From Azospirillum brasilense (GTDB lineage: Bacteria; Pseudomonadota; Alphaproteobacteria; Azospirillales; Azospirillaceae), in the NCBI RefSeq assembly GCF_022023855.1, contig NZ_CP059449.1:1164501-1228500 (forward strand): a stretch of DNA of 64,000 bases. Reading direction: 5' to 3'. The position numbers and the translations under genes were made by a program. This document shows, one piece after another, positions 24,033 through 32,689 of this stretch. The first letter of the stretch is position 1, and each line of letters begins with the position of its first letter. The notes under the pieces are model-generated. The model worked only from the letters and a program-made list of their open reading frames with translations. It made no database searches and had not been told where the DNA came from.

Positions 24033-25712
24033 ATGACCGTGCTGATCGACCTGTTCAACGGCCTTCCCGACATCGCCCGTATCATGCTGATGCTCAGCGT
24101 GGTGGCGGCGTCGGGGCTGGCGCTGGGGCAGATCAAGCTGCGCGGCGTGGGCTTGGGCATCGGCGGGGTGCTGTTCGCCGGCATCGCCGCGGGGCATGTC
24201 GCCAAGGCGCTGGGCCTGACCTTCGACCATCACGTCCTGCATTTCATGCGGGAGTTCGGCCTGATCCTGTTCGTCTACACCATCGGCGTGCAGGTCGGCC
24301 CCGGCTTCTTCGCCGCCCTGAAGAAGTCCGGCCTGACGCTGAACCTGCTGGCCGCCTCGCTGGTCGGTCTGGGGGTGCTGGTGGCGGTGGCGATCCACGA
24401 GATCGGCGGGGTGCCGCTGCCGGCGGTGCTGGGCATCTTCTCCGGTGCCGTGACCAACACGCCGTCGCTGGGTGCGGCACAGGAAATGCTGCGCGAGGTC
24501 GGGGCCTCGACGGCGGAGATCAACACGCCGAGCCTCGGCTACGCCGTCGCCTATCCCTTCGGCATCGTCGGCATCCTCATCACCATGGGGCTGATCCGCG
24601 TCGTCTTCCGCATCGACCCGGCGGCGGAGGCCGAAGCCTTCGAACGCAAGCGCCGCGCCCAGGTGGAGACGCTGGAGACGCTGGACGTCGCCGTGCGCAA
24701 CCGGTCGGCCATGGGGCTGCCGCTGCGCGACATGGAGCTGTTCGGCGACCAGGGGGTGATGGTGTCCCGCCTGCTGCGCGAGGGGCGGCTCCAGGTGCCG
24801 CACCCGGACACCTGCCTGCGCGCCGGCGACGTCGTGCATCTGGTCGGGCCGCGGGTCAAGCTGGAGGCGACGAAGCGGCTGCTCGGCGAGGCCGCGGAGA
24901 TCACCCTGACCACCAAGGGCACCGCCATGCGCTGGGACCGGCTGGTCGTCACCAACGAGCATGTGCTGGGCAAGGCCATCGGCCAGCTCGATCTCGCCGA
25001 CGCCTACGACGTGGTGGTCAGCCGGGTCAACCGCGCGGGCGTGGAGCTGGTGCCGAGCCCGGCCCTGCACCTCCAGTTCGGCGACATCCTGACCGCCATC
25101 GGCAAGCCGTCCGACCTCCAGCGGGTGGCGGCGCTGATGGGCAACTCGGCGCGGCGACTCCAGCAGGTGGAGTTCGTGCCGGTCTTCATCGGCATCCTGC
25201 TCGGCGTGCTGCTCGGCTCCATCCCCTTCTACATTCCAGGGATGCCGGCGCCGCTGAAGCTGGGTCTGGCTGGCGGGCCGCTGGTGGCGGCGATCCTGCT
25301 GGCGCGCGTCGGCCACATCGGGCCGCTGGTCTGGTTCATGCCGCCCGCCGCCAACATGGCGTTGCGCGAGATCGGCATCGTCCTGTTCCTGGCGGTGGTC
25401 GGGCTGATGTCCGGCGACCGCTTCGTGGAGACGCTGGTGCACGGCGACGGGCTGCTGTGGATCGGCTGCGGCGTGCTGGTGACGCTGATCCCGCTGCTGG
25501 TCGTCGGCTTCATCGCGCGGGCCTTCGCCCGGCAGAACTATCTGACGATTTGCGGGCTGCTGTCCGGCAGCATGACGGACCCGCCCGCGCTCGCATTTGC
25601 AAACGCAATGAGCGCATCGGAGGCTCCCGCCCTCGCCTATGCCACTGTTTACCCTATGGTTATGTTTCTGCGTATCCTTGCGCCGCAGTTGATCGTCCTG
25701 TTCCTCTGGTAG
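24033..25712 (+). CDS. AspT/YidE-type transporter with two RCK_C domains (first paralogue)
   Basis: The 559-residue inner membrane protein belongs to the aspartate:alanine exchanger (AAE) family, like E. coli YidE and YbjL. The N-terminal membrane half contains ALGQIKLRGVGLGIGGVLFAGI and FGLILFVYTIGVQVGPGFFAALKKSG. The cytosolic middle carries two TrkA-C/RCK_C domains (for example DVVVSRVNRAGVELVPSP and LQFGDILTAIG). The C-terminal membrane half repeats the fold (GHIGPLVWFMPPAANMALREIGIVLFL). The ATG at 24033 matches the start and length of the next paralogue. The substrate is unknown; AAE proteins exchange small dicarboxylates or amino acids. Confidence 0.88.
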   Translation: MTVLIDLFNGLPDIARIMLMLSVVAASGLALGQIKLRGVGLGIGGVLFAGIAAGHVAKALGLTFDHHVLHFMREFGLILFVYTIGVQVGPGFFAALKKSGLTLNLLAASLVGLGVLVAVAIHEIGGVPLPAVLGIFSGAVTNTPSLGAAQEMLREVGASTAEINTPSLGYAVAYPFGIVGILITMGLIRVVFRIDPAAEAEAFERKRRAQVETLETLDVAVRNRSAMGLPLRDMELFGDQGVMVSRLLREGRLQVPHPDTCLRAGDVVHLVGPRVKLEATKRLLGEAAEITLTTKGTAMRWDRLVVTNEHVLGKAIGQLDLADAYDVVVSRVNRAGVELVPSPALHLQFGDILTAIGKPSDLQRVAALMGNSARRLQQVEFVPVFIGILLGVLLGSIPFYIPGMPAPLKLGLAGGPLVAAILLARVGHIGPLVWFMPPAANMALREIGIVLFLAVVGLMSGDRFVETLVHGDGLLWIGCGVLVTLIPLLVVGFIARAFARQNYLTICGLLSGSMTDPPALAFANAMSASEAPALAYATVYPMVMFLRILAPQLIVLFLW

Positions 25713-25747
25713 CAGGGCGGTCTGTCCTCGCGTGAGGAGACGCGGCC

Positions 25748-27427
25748 ATGCACGCGCTCATCGAACTCTTCCTGGCCATGCCGCCGATCGCGCGCGTGGT
25801 GTTCATGCTGGGCATCACCTCGGCCCTGGGGCTTGCGCTCGGGCACATACGGCTGCGCGGCGTGGGGCTGGGCATCGGCGGCGTGCTGTTCGCGGGCATC
25901 GCGGTCGGCCACTTCGCCAAGCAGGCGGGGGTGACACTGAACCCCGAGATGATGGAGTTCATCCGCGACTTCGGCCTGATCCTGTTCGTCTACACCATCG
26001 GCATCCAGGTCGGCCCCGGCTTCTTCGCGGCGCTGAAGAAGTCCGGGCTGGCGCTGAACGGGCTGGCGCTGCTGATGGTCGGGTCGAGCATCCTGCTGAC
26101 CGCCCTCCTGGTGCTGTTCGACCTCGTGCCGCTGGGCTCCGGCCTCGGCGTCTTCGCGGGCGGGGTGACCAACGCCCCGGCGCTGGCCGCCTCGCAGCAG
26201 GTGCTGAAGGAGGTCGGGGCCGACGCCGCGGTGATGGCCCTGCCCGGTCTGGCCTTCGCCGTCACCTACCCCTTCGGCATCGCCGGCAACCTGCTGGCCA
26301 TGGCGGTGGTGCGGATCGTCTTCCGCATCGACCCGCAGGAGGAGGCCAGGGCCTTCGAGGCCGCCCGGCGCGCCGAGGTTGCGGCGCTCGACACCATGGA
26401 CATCGCCGTCACCAATCCGGCCCTGGGCGGGGTGCGGCTGGGCGACCTGACCCTGCTGCCGAGCCTGGGGGTCTGCGCGTCGCGGCTGCTGCGCGGCGGC
26501 CAGCTCCGCGTGCCCGGCGAGGACACCCGGCTGGAGGAGGGTGACGTGCTGCACGTGGTCGGCCCGCGCCCGAAGCTGGAGCAGGTCCGCCTGCTGATGG
26601 GGCGGGAGGCCGACGTCCGGCTGACCACCAAGGGCAGCGACCTGCGCTGGGAGCGCATCGTCGTCACCGCCAACCCGGTGCTGGGCAAGTCCATCGCCGC
26701 GCTGAACCTCAAGGGGGCGTGCGACGTGGTGGTCAGCCGCGTCAACCGCGCCGGGGTGGAACTGGTGCCCAACGCCGCGCTGAAGCTGCAGTTCGGCGAC
26801 ATCCTGACGGTGATCGGCAAGCCCGACGACCTCAAGGCGGCCGCCTGCATCATCGGCAACTCCGAACGGCGGCTGCAGACGGTGGAGATGATCCCGGTCT
26901 TCGTCGGCATCACGCTGGGGGCGCTGCTGGGCGCCATCCCGCTGTTCCTGCCGGGCATGCCGGCGCCCTTGCGGCTGGGCATGGCCGGCGGGCCGCTGAT
27001 CGTCGCCATCGTGCTGGCACGCATCGGCCACATCGGGCCGCTGGTCTGGTTCATGCCGCCCGCCGCCAACCTCGCCCTGCGCGAGATCGGCATCGTCCTG
27101 TTCCTCGCCGTGCTGGGCATCGCGTCGGGCGACCGCTTCGTCGAGACGATGGCGAGCGGCGCCGGGCTGCCCTGGATGGCCTGGGGCGTCCTGGTCACGC
27201 TGGTGCCGCTGCTGCTGACCGGGCTGCTGGCGCGCGGCGTGATGAAGCTGAACTTCCTCAGCATCTGCGGCGTGCTGGCCGGGGCGCAGACCAACCCGCC
27301 GGGCCTCGCCTACGCCAACGCGGTGGTCGCGTCTGAGGCGCCGGCGCTGGCCTACGCCACCGTCTACCCGCTGGCCATGTGCCTGCGCATCCTGGCGCCG
27401 CAGCTTCTGGTGCTGATGCTGTGGTGA
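25748..27427 (+). CDS. AspT/YidE-type transporter with two RCK_C domains (second paralogue)
   Basis: It has the same length (559 residues) and domain order as the upstream gene, 35 bp away, with long identical stretches such as LRGVGLGIGGVLFAGIA, FVYTIGIQVGPGFFAALKKSGL and GHIGPLVWFMPPAAN. The pair is a tandem duplication. The RCK_C domains are the most diverged. The product could be a second transporter with changed specificity, or could pair with the first as a heterodimer. No helper gene is nearby. Confidence 0.88.
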   Translation: MHALIELFLAMPPIARVVFMLGITSALGLALGHIRLRGVGLGIGGVLFAGIAVGHFAKQAGVTLNPEMMEFIRDFGLILFVYTIGIQVGPGFFAALKKSGLALNGLALLMVGSSILLTALLVLFDLVPLGSGLGVFAGGVTNAPALAASQQVLKEVGADAAVMALPGLAFAVTYPFGIAGNLLAMAVVRIVFRIDPQEEARAFEAARRAEVAALDTMDIAVTNPALGGVRLGDLTLLPSLGVCASRLLRGGQLRVPGEDTRLEEGDVLHVVGPRPKLEQVRLLMGREADVRLTTKGSDLRWERIVVTANPVLGKSIAALNLKGACDVVVSRVNRAGVELVPNAALKLQFGDILTVIGKPDDLKAAACIIGNSERRLQTVEMIPVFVGITLGALLGAIPLFLPGMPAPLRLGMAGGPLIVAIVLARIGHIGPLVWFMPPAANLALREIGIVLFLAVLGIASGDRFVETMASGAGLPWMAWGVLVTLVPLLLTGLLARGVMKLNFLSICGVLAGAQTNPPGLAYANAVVASEAPALAYATVYPLAMCLRILAPQLLVLMLW

Positions 27428-27566
27428 AAAACACATCAGCTTACCCCGTCGCGCGGTTGCCCCGGGGCCTGCAAAATCCGCGTTGCGGGAGTTTGTCCGG
27501 CGGTCTAGCCTAGCGGCACCGTCCATGGTTGGCCGGTCCAGACCGCTCCCCGCCGACAAGCCCCGC

Positions 27567-28373
27567 ATGCACCGACACCCGCCCACGAATCCCCACGCCC
27601 CCGAAGCCGTCCTCGTCGAGAATGTCCACAAGCGCTTCGGCCCGCTGGAGGTGCTGAAGGGCGTCTCCCTGACCGCGCGCGAAGGCGACGTCATCACGCT
27701 GATCGGCTCCTCCGGCTCCGGCAAGAGCACGCTTCTGCGCTGCATCAACATGCTGGAGGTGCCGGACGAGGGGCGGATCGTCATCGGCGGCGAGGCCATC
27801 GGCCTGAAGAAGGCGCGCGGCGGCCAGACCGTCCCCGCCGATTCCCGGCAGGTGGACCGCATCCGCACCCGGCTGGGCATGGTTTTCCAGAGCTTCAACC
27901 TCTGGACCCACATGACCATCCTGGAGAACGTCATCGAGGCGCCGGTCCATGTGCTGGGCGTCCCGAAGGCGGAGGCGGTGGACCGCGCCCGCAAGCTGCT
28001 GGACAAGGTGGGCATCCTGGCCAAGGCCGAGTCCTACCCGGTGCAGCTCTCCGGCGGGCAGCAGCAGCGCGCCGCCATCGCCCGCGCGCTGGCCATGCAG
28101 CCCAAGGTGATGCTGTTCGACGAGCCGACCTCCGCGCTCGACCCCGAGCTGGTGGGCGAGGTGCTGCTGGTCATCCGCCAGCTCGCCGAGGAGGGCAACA
28201 CCATGATTCTCGTGACGCACGAGATGGGCTTCGCCCGCGAGGTCGCGTCGGAGGTGGTGTTCCTCCACCAGGGCCGCATCGAGGAACGGGGGCCGCCCGA
28301 CCGGGTTCTGGTCAATCCGGAAACGGACCGCGTGCGACAGTTCCTGTCGCGCCACCTGTCCGGCGGCGGCTGA
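27567..28373 (+). CDS. Polar amino acid ABC transporter, ATP-binding protein (HisP/AotP type)
   Basis: The 268-residue ATPase shows Walker A LIGSSGSGKSTLLRC, Q-loop MVFQSFNLWTHMTILENV, signature QLSGGQQQRAAIARALAM, Walker B VMLFDEPTSALDPE and H-loop VTHEMGFAREV. The insertion after residue 85 (GLKKARGGQTVPADSRQVDRIRTRLGMVFQ) is typical of the histidine/arginine/opine subgroup. The ATG at 27567 is used; one at 27525 is an alternative. It heads a four-gene operon with the binding protein and two permeases. Confidence 0.93.
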   Translation: MHRHPPTNPHAPEAVLVENVHKRFGPLEVLKGVSLTAREGDVITLIGSSGSGKSTLLRCINMLEVPDEGRIVIGGEAIGLKKARGGQTVPADSRQVDRIRTRLGMVFQSFNLWTHMTILENVIEAPVHVLGVPKAEAVDRARKLLDKVGILAKAESYPVQLSGGQQQRAAIARALAMQPKVMLFDEPTSALDPELVGEVLLVIRQLAEEGNTMILVTHEMGFAREVASEVVFLHQGRIEERGPPDRVLVNPETDRVRQFLSRHLSGGG

Positions 28374-28494
28374 ATCGGTCGCGCGAAGTCGGCCCGCTCA
28401 ATTCCCTTGACTGGCGTTGTAAAACCGTAAACCTCAGAGCCTGCCCGAGCATAAGAGCCATCCATAAGGGCATCAGAACAGAGGAGGTTTTCCC

Positions 28495-29331
28495 GTGAAG
28501 AAGATCGTTGCGGCCCTGGCGCTCGGCGCCATTGTGGCGGTCGCCGGCACCGCCGCCGAAGCCAAGGACTGGAAGAAGATCCGCATCGCCACCGAGGGCG
28601 CCTACGCCCCCTGGAACGCGACGGACCCGTCGGGCAAGCTGGTCGGCTTCGAGCCGGACCTCGCCCTGGAACTGTGCAAGCGGATCAAGGCCGAGTGCGA
28701 GATCGTCGCCCAGGATTGGGACGGCATGATCCCGGCCATCCAGCAGGGCAAGTACGACGCCATCATGGCGGCCATGTCGATCACCGACGAGCGTGAGAAG
28801 GTCATCGCCTTCGCCGGCCCCTACGGCACCGAGCCGTCGATGTTCGGCACCATGAAGAATTCGCCGCTCGCCAAGGCGACCTTCCCCGGCGAGCGTTACG
28901 ACCTGTCCAAGGACGACCCGAAGGCCGCCATCGCCGCCCTGGCCGACGCGCTGAAGGGCAAGACGGTCGGCGTGCAGACCTCGACCATCCAGGCGAACTT
29001 CATGGAGAAGCTTCTGCCGCAGGTGGCGGTCCGCACCTACGACAAGCTGGACAACGCCGGCATCGACATGGCCGCCGGCCGCGTCGACGCCATCTTCGGC
29101 GACCGTTCGGCGGTGGACGCCATCCTCAAGGCCGACGCCGGCAACGGCATGACCCTGTTCGGCCCGGCCTTCGCGCGCGGCGTGCTGGGCAAGGGCGTGG
29201 GCGTGGGCCTGCGCAAGGCCGACGGCGACCTGAAGGAGCTGTTCAACAAGGCCATCGCCGAGGCCAACCAGGATGGCACCATCACGAAGCTGAGCACCCA
29301 GCACTTCGGCTACGACATCTCGATCAAGTAA
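28495..29331 (+). CDS. Polar amino acid ABC transporter, periplasmic binding protein
   Basis: The 278-residue solute-binding protein has a signal peptide (MKKIVAALALGAIVAVAGTA, cleavage near AEA-KD). The mature domain is family 3: IRIATEGAYAPWNATDPSGKLVGFEPDLALELCKRI, then MIPAIQQGKYDAIMAAMSITDEREKVIAFAGPY and the hinge/second lobe GKTVGVQTSTIQANFM. It resembles lysine/arginine/ornithine and octopine/nopaline binders. Translation starts with GTG behind a strong AGGAGG. A 121-bp gap to the ATPase gene allows separate, higher expression. Its stop codon sits in a 16-bp tandem repeat. Confidence 0.94.
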   Translation: MKKIVAALALGAIVAVAGTAAEAKDWKKIRIATEGAYAPWNATDPSGKLVGFEPDLALELCKRIKAECEIVAQDWDGMIPAIQQGKYDAIMAAMSITDEREKVIAFAGPYGTEPSMFGTMKNSPLAKATFPGERYDLSKDDPKAAIAALADALKGKTVGVQTSTIQANFMEKLLPQVAVRTYDKLDNAGIDMAAGRVDAIFGDRSAVDAILKADAGNGMTLFGPAFARGVLGKGVGVGLRKADGDLKELFNKAIAEANQDGTITKLSTQHFGYDISIK

Positions 29332-29367
29332 CTGGTCGATCAAGTAACCGGTCGATCAAGCAACCGG
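29320..29367. repeat. Three-copy 16-bp tandem repeat spanning the binding-protein stop codon
   Basis: TCGATCAAGTAACYGG is present at 29320-29335, 29336-29351 and 29352-29367 with one or two differences. The real stop codon TAA is in the first copy and is repeated in the second. Confidence 0.92.
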
Positions 29368-29386
29368 CCATCATGTGAAGGGATGT

Positions 29387-29413
29387 CCCCTCTCCCCGTC
29401 GCGGGGGGAGGGG
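29387..29413. repeat. G/C-rich hairpin between binding protein and permease genes
   Basis: CCCCTCTCCCC (29387-29397) pairs with GGGGGGAGGGG (29403-29413) with one wobble. It is an in-operon hairpin that may protect the upstream mRNA or lower expression of the permeases. Confidence 0.6.
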
Positions 29414-29453
29414 AACCCGGTTCGGAGCCCTTTCGGAGCCCATTTCGGAGCGC

Positions 29454-30158
29454 ATGTTCGAACTTCTCTCCTTCGGCCCGAACGGGTGGGGCGGCCAGCT
29501 TCTGGGCGGGGCCGCGATGACGGTCGCCGTGTCGGTGTCGGCCTTCGTCCTCGGCCTCGTCTTCGGCTCGCTCGGCGCGTCGGCGAAGCTCAGCCGCAAC
29601 CTTGCCCTCACCGGCGTGGCGGAGGTCTACACCACCGTCGTCCGCGGCGTGCCCGAACTGCTGGTCATCTACCTGCTGTTCTTCGGCGGCAGCGGCGCGG
29701 TCATGGCCGTCGGCCGGGTCTTCGGCTACGAGGGCTACATCGAGCTGAACGCCTTCTCCATCGGCGTGCTGGCGGTCGGGCTGATCTCCGGCGCCTATTC
29801 AACGGAGGTGATCCGCGGCGCGGTCCAGGCGGTGCCCCACGGCCAGATCGAGGCGGCGCGCGCCTGCGGCATGTCGCGCTGGCTGATCCTGCGCCGCATC
29901 CTGGTGCCGCAGACCCTGCGCTACGCCCTGCCGGGGCTTGGCAACGTCTGGCAGCTCACCCTGAAGGACACGGCGCTGATCTCCGTGACGGCGCTGGCCG
30001 AGATCATGCGCGTGTCGCATGTGGCGGCGGGGTCGACCCGCCAGCCGTTCCTGTTCTACACCACCGCGGCGGTGCTCTACCTCCTGCTCACCACCGTCTC
30101 CACGGTGGCGTTCGAGCGGGCGGAGCGCTACGCCAATCGCGGCGTGCGGAGAGCCTGA
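29454..30158 (+). CDS. Polar amino acid ABC transporter permease (HisQ type)
   Basis: The 234-residue inner membrane subunit has five or six helices. Its coupling motif is IRGAVQAVPHGQIEAARACGMSRWLILRRILVPQTLRYALPGLGNVW, where the EAA loop docks the ATPase. An early LLGGAAMTVAVSVSAFVLGLVFG forms the first helix. It partners the next permease as a heterodimer. The gene lies 122 bp after the binding protein. Confidence 0.92.
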   Translation: MFELLSFGPNGWGGQLLGGAAMTVAVSVSAFVLGLVFGSLGASAKLSRNLALTGVAEVYTTVVRGVPELLVIYLLFFGGSGAVMAVGRVFGYEGYIELNAFSIGVLAVGLISGAYSTEVIRGAVQAVPHGQIEAARACGMSRWLILRRILVPQTLRYALPGLGNVWQLTLKDTALISVTALAEIMRVSHVAAGSTRQPFLFYTTAAVLYLLLTTVSTVAFERAERYANRGVRRA

Positions 30159-30161
30159 CCC

Positions 30162-30851
30162 ATGAACTGGGAACTGATGTGGGACAGCGTGCCCACCCTC
30201 CTGCGCGGCGTGCCGGTGACCCTGCAACTGGTCGGGCTGGCGCTGCTGTTCGGCGCGGGCGTTGCCTTCGCGGTGGCGCTGCTGCGGCTGTACGGCAACC
30301 GCGTCACCGAGCGGCTGATGGCCGCCTACGTCTTCGTGTTCCGCGGCACGCCGCTGCTCGTGCAGATCTTCCTGATCTATTACGGCATGGGCCAGTTCGA
30401 GCTGGTGCGCAGCAGCTTCCTGTGGATCTACCTGCGCGAGCCCTTCTGGTGCGCGATCCTGGCGCTGACGCTGAACACCGGCGCCTACACCAGCGAGATC
30501 CTGCGCGGCGCCATCCTGTCGGTGCCGCAGGGCCAGATCGAGGCAGCGCGGGCCTGCGGCATGTCGCGCACGCTGCTGTTCCGCCGGATCGTGATGCCGG
30601 TGGCGATCCGCCAGATGCTGCCGGCGTATGGCAACGAGGTGATCCTGATGGTCAAGGCCAGTTCGCTCGCCAGCACCATCACGCTGTTGGAGATCACCGG
30701 CATCGCCCGCAAGATCATCGCGCAGAGCTTCGCGGTGTTCGAGGTGTTCATCGTGGCCGGCAGCATCTATCTGCTGCTGAACTTCATCGCCTCGCGCCTG
30801 ATCCGCTACGCGGAGTGGCGCATGACCCCCTACCTGCGGGCGCGGAGTTAG
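30162..30851 (+). CDS. Polar amino acid ABC transporter permease (HisM type)
   Basis: The 229-residue permease begins 3 bp after its partner. Its EAA motif is LRGAILSVPQGQIEAARACGMSRTLLFRRIVMPVAIRQMLPAYGNE, and the early signature TLLRGVPVTLQLVGLALLFG and FRGTPLLVQIFLIYYG are typical of HisM/OccM proteins. With the ATPase and binding protein it completes an importer for basic or opine-like amino acids; the exact substrate is inferred only from family. Confidence 0.93.
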   Translation: MNWELMWDSVPTLLRGVPVTLQLVGLALLFGAGVAFAVALLRLYGNRVTERLMAAYVFVFRGTPLLVQIFLIYYGMGQFELVRSSFLWIYLREPFWCAILALTLNTGAYTSEILRGAILSVPQGQIEAARACGMSRTLLFRRIVMPVAIRQMLPAYGNEVILMVKASSLASTITLLEITGIARKIIAQSFAVFEVFIVAGSIYLLLNFIASRLIRYAEWRMTPYLRARS

Positions 30852-30858
30852 CCTTCAT

Positions 30859-30896
30859 CCCCTCCCCTGCGAAAGCGGGGGAGGGTTAGGGTGGGG
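30859..30896. repeat. 38-bp REP-like palindromic repeat, copy 1
   Basis: This repeat is identical to the copy at 43988-44025. The core CCCTCCCCTGCG-AA-AGCGGGGGAGGG is an imperfect hairpin followed by TTAGGGTGGGGG. It lies between the permease and the DMT transporter gene. Confidence 0.85.
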
Positions 30897-30934
30897 GCAA
30901 CGCTTCCCTCACTCAACAGGCGTGCGAGGCGCTC

Positions 30935-31981
30935 ATGCTCCGAACCGGCGCGACGACCGCCATCCTGGCCGCGGTCCTCTTCGGCGTCAGCACGCCGCTG
31001 GCGAAGCTGCTGGTCCACGACCTGTCTCCCTGGATGCTGGCGGGCCTGCTGTATCTCGGCTCCGGCATCGGGCTGGGGCTGGTCCGGCTGGCCCGCGGGC
31101 TGACAAGGTCGCGAAAACGCAGCGAACGCGGCCTCCGCGGTGCCGAATGGCTGTGGCTGCTGGCCGCCGTCGCTGCCGGGGGTATTGCCGGGCCGGTGCT
31201 GCTGATGGCCGGCCTGACGGCGACGCCGGCATCCACCGCCTCGCTGCTGCTCAATCTGGAAGGGGTGTTCACCGCCCTGCTGGCGTGGTTCGTCTTCCGG
31301 GAGGGCGTCGACCGGCGGCTCGTCGCCGGCATGATCGCCATCGTGGCGGGGGCGGTCGTGCTGTCCTGGGGCGGAACGGTCAGCCTGGACGGCGGTTGGG
31401 GACCGGCCGCGGTCGCCGCCGCCTGTCTGATGTGGGCGGTGGACAACAACCTGACCCGCAAGGTGTCCCTGGCCGACCCGGTGGACATCGCCACGATCAA
31501 GGGGCTGGTGGCCGGCACCGTCAATGTCGGGATCGCCCTGGCGCTCGGCGACGGCCCGCCCGCGGCGCTGACCGCGGCGGCGGCGATGCTGGTCGGGTTG
31601 CTGGGCTACGGCGTCAGCCTCGTGCTGTTTGTGGTCGCCCTGCGCCACATCGGCGCCGCCCGCACCGGGGCCTATTTCTCGACGGCCCCCTTCGTCGGGG
31701 GCATCGCCTCCCTGGTGATCTTCGGAGAGCCGCTGACGGTCGGGCTGGCTGTGGCCTCGGCTCTGATGGGACTCGGCGTCTGGCTGCACCTGACCGAGGA
31801 TCACGACCATGAGCATGACCACGAGGAGATGGAGCACGACCATCCGCACGTCCATGACGAGCACCACCGGCACCATCACGATGGCCCGGTGACCGAGCCG
31901 CACACCCACCGGCATCGTCACGTGCGCCTGCGGCACCGGCACGCCCACTTTCCGGATGCCCACCACGTGCACAGGCATTGA
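30935..31981 (+). CDS. DMT-superfamily (EamA) transporter with a His-rich C-terminal tail
   Basis: The 348-residue protein has ten predicted membrane helices in two EamA repeats (VLFGVSTPLAKLLVHDLSPWMLAGLLYLGSG; later YGVSLVLFVVALRHIGAARTGAYFSTAPFVGGIASLVIFGE). The last 65 residues are hydrophilic and contain about 26 histidines, starting EDHDHEHDHEEMEHDHPHVH and ending DAHHVHRH. Such tails bind Zn, Ni or Co in metal transporters and chaperones, so a metal-linked role is inferred. GAGG precedes the ATG. It stands alone. Confidence 0.88.
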   Translation: MLRTGATTAILAAVLFGVSTPLAKLLVHDLSPWMLAGLLYLGSGIGLGLVRLARGLTRSRKRSERGLRGAEWLWLLAAVAAGGIAGPVLLMAGLTATPASTASLLLNLEGVFTALLAWFVFREGVDRRLVAGMIAIVAGAVVLSWGGTVSLDGGWGPAAVAAACLMWAVDNNLTRKVSLADPVDIATIKGLVAGTVNVGIALALGDGPPAALTAAAAMLVGLLGYGVSLVLFVVALRHIGAARTGAYFSTAPFVGGIASLVIFGEPLTVGLAVASALMGLGVWLHLTEDHDHEHDHEEMEHDHPHVHDEHHRHHHDGPVTEPHTHRHRHVRLRHRHAHFPDAHHVHRH

Positions 31982-32040
31982 GGCTTGGACCGGATCGGCG
32001 AACGTTTAAAAAAATGGGGAAGAATCGGCCGACACCGCGT

Positions 32041-32100
32041 GCGACAGGGCGGTGTCACACCGCGGGGAATTCCGCCGCTTTCGGGCGAATTCCTGTGTCG
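32041..32100. other. Back-to-back inverted repeats between the DMT gene and tRNA-Ala
   Basis: GCGGTGT-C-ACACCGC (32049-32063) is followed by GGAATTC-C-GCC and GGC-GAATTCC (32066-32093). They lie downstream of the tRNA on its own strand and downstream of the DMT gene on the other. A T7 run on the minus strand (32009-32015) lies further on. They could form a 3' processing or termination region. Confidence 0.45.
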
Positions 32101-32121
32101 CATCAATGTCTTGGGGGTGAT

Positions 32122-32197
32122 TGGTGGAGCCGAGGAGGATCGAACTCCCGACCTACGCATTGCGAACGCGTCGCTCTCCCAGCTGAGCTACGGCCCC
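32122..32197 (-). tRNA. tRNA-Ala, anticodon CGC
   Basis: The 76-nt cloverleaf includes an encoded CCA end. Acceptor GGGGCCG pairs with CGGCTCC, containing the G3:U70 pair that identifies alanine tRNAs. The D-arm is GCTCAGCTGGGAGAGC. The anticodon stem ACGCG/TGCGT holds the loop TTCGCAA (anticodon CGC, reads GCG). The T-arm is GGGAG-TTCGATC-CTCCT. A near-ideal promoter lies 26 bp upstream. Confidence 0.97.
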
Positions 32198-32222
32198 ACA
32201 CACCGTTACCGGCGTGCGGCGG

Positions 32223-32251
32223 ATAATGGTGATGCGGAGGGAGCCTGTCAA
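32223..32251 (-). promoter_or_regulatory. Sigma-70 promoter of tRNA-Ala
   Basis: On the minus strand, TTGACA (32251-32246), a 17-bp spacer and CATTAT (32228-32223) predict initiation near 32216, giving an 18-nt 5' leader before the tRNA. Confidence 0.85.
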
Positions 32252-32404
32252 GCCCTCTGAACGCGCCTGATTGCGGGCATCGGCGGTTGCGCGCAAGGGC
32301 ATGGCCAAGGGGATGGTGGCGGCCCGCCGCGCGGCACTGGACAGCACTCGCCGCTTGTGCTTAGGGTGCCCCGCAAAATCGGACAATAAAGGGACGGGCC
32401 GGGC

Positions 32405-32689
32405 ATGATTGCGCTCTACCTGCTGATCGACACCGTTCTCAGCCTCTATGTGTGGCTGCTCATCGCTTCGGCGGTGCTGAGCTGGCTGGTGGCCTTCAAC
32501 GTCGTCAACACCCGCAACCGCGCGGTCTATGTCATCGGCGACTTCCTCTACCGCGTCACCGAACCGGTCCTGCGCCCGATCCGCCGCGTTCTGCCGAACA
32601 TGGGCGGCCTGGACCTGTCGCCGATCGCGCTGATCCTGCTGATCTTCTTCATCCGCAACCTGATGGCGGAATACTGGCCGCGCTTCTGA
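32405..32689 (+). CDS. YggT family membrane protein
   Basis: The 94-residue protein has two membrane helices ([27 protein letters not shown] and [12 protein letters not shown]) with the YggT signature [30 protein letters not shown]. It is a conserved inner membrane protein; relatives are linked to cell division, pyrroline metabolism clusters or osmotic tolerance, but the role is unsettled. Its stop overlaps the next start (TGATG), a pairing of yggT with a DUF167 gene seen in many proteobacteria. Confidence 0.92.
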   Translation: MIALYLLIDTVLSLYVWLLIASAVLSWLVAFNVVNTRNRAVYVIGDFLYRVTEPVLRPIRRVLPNMGGLDLSPIALILLIFFIRNLMAEYWPRF

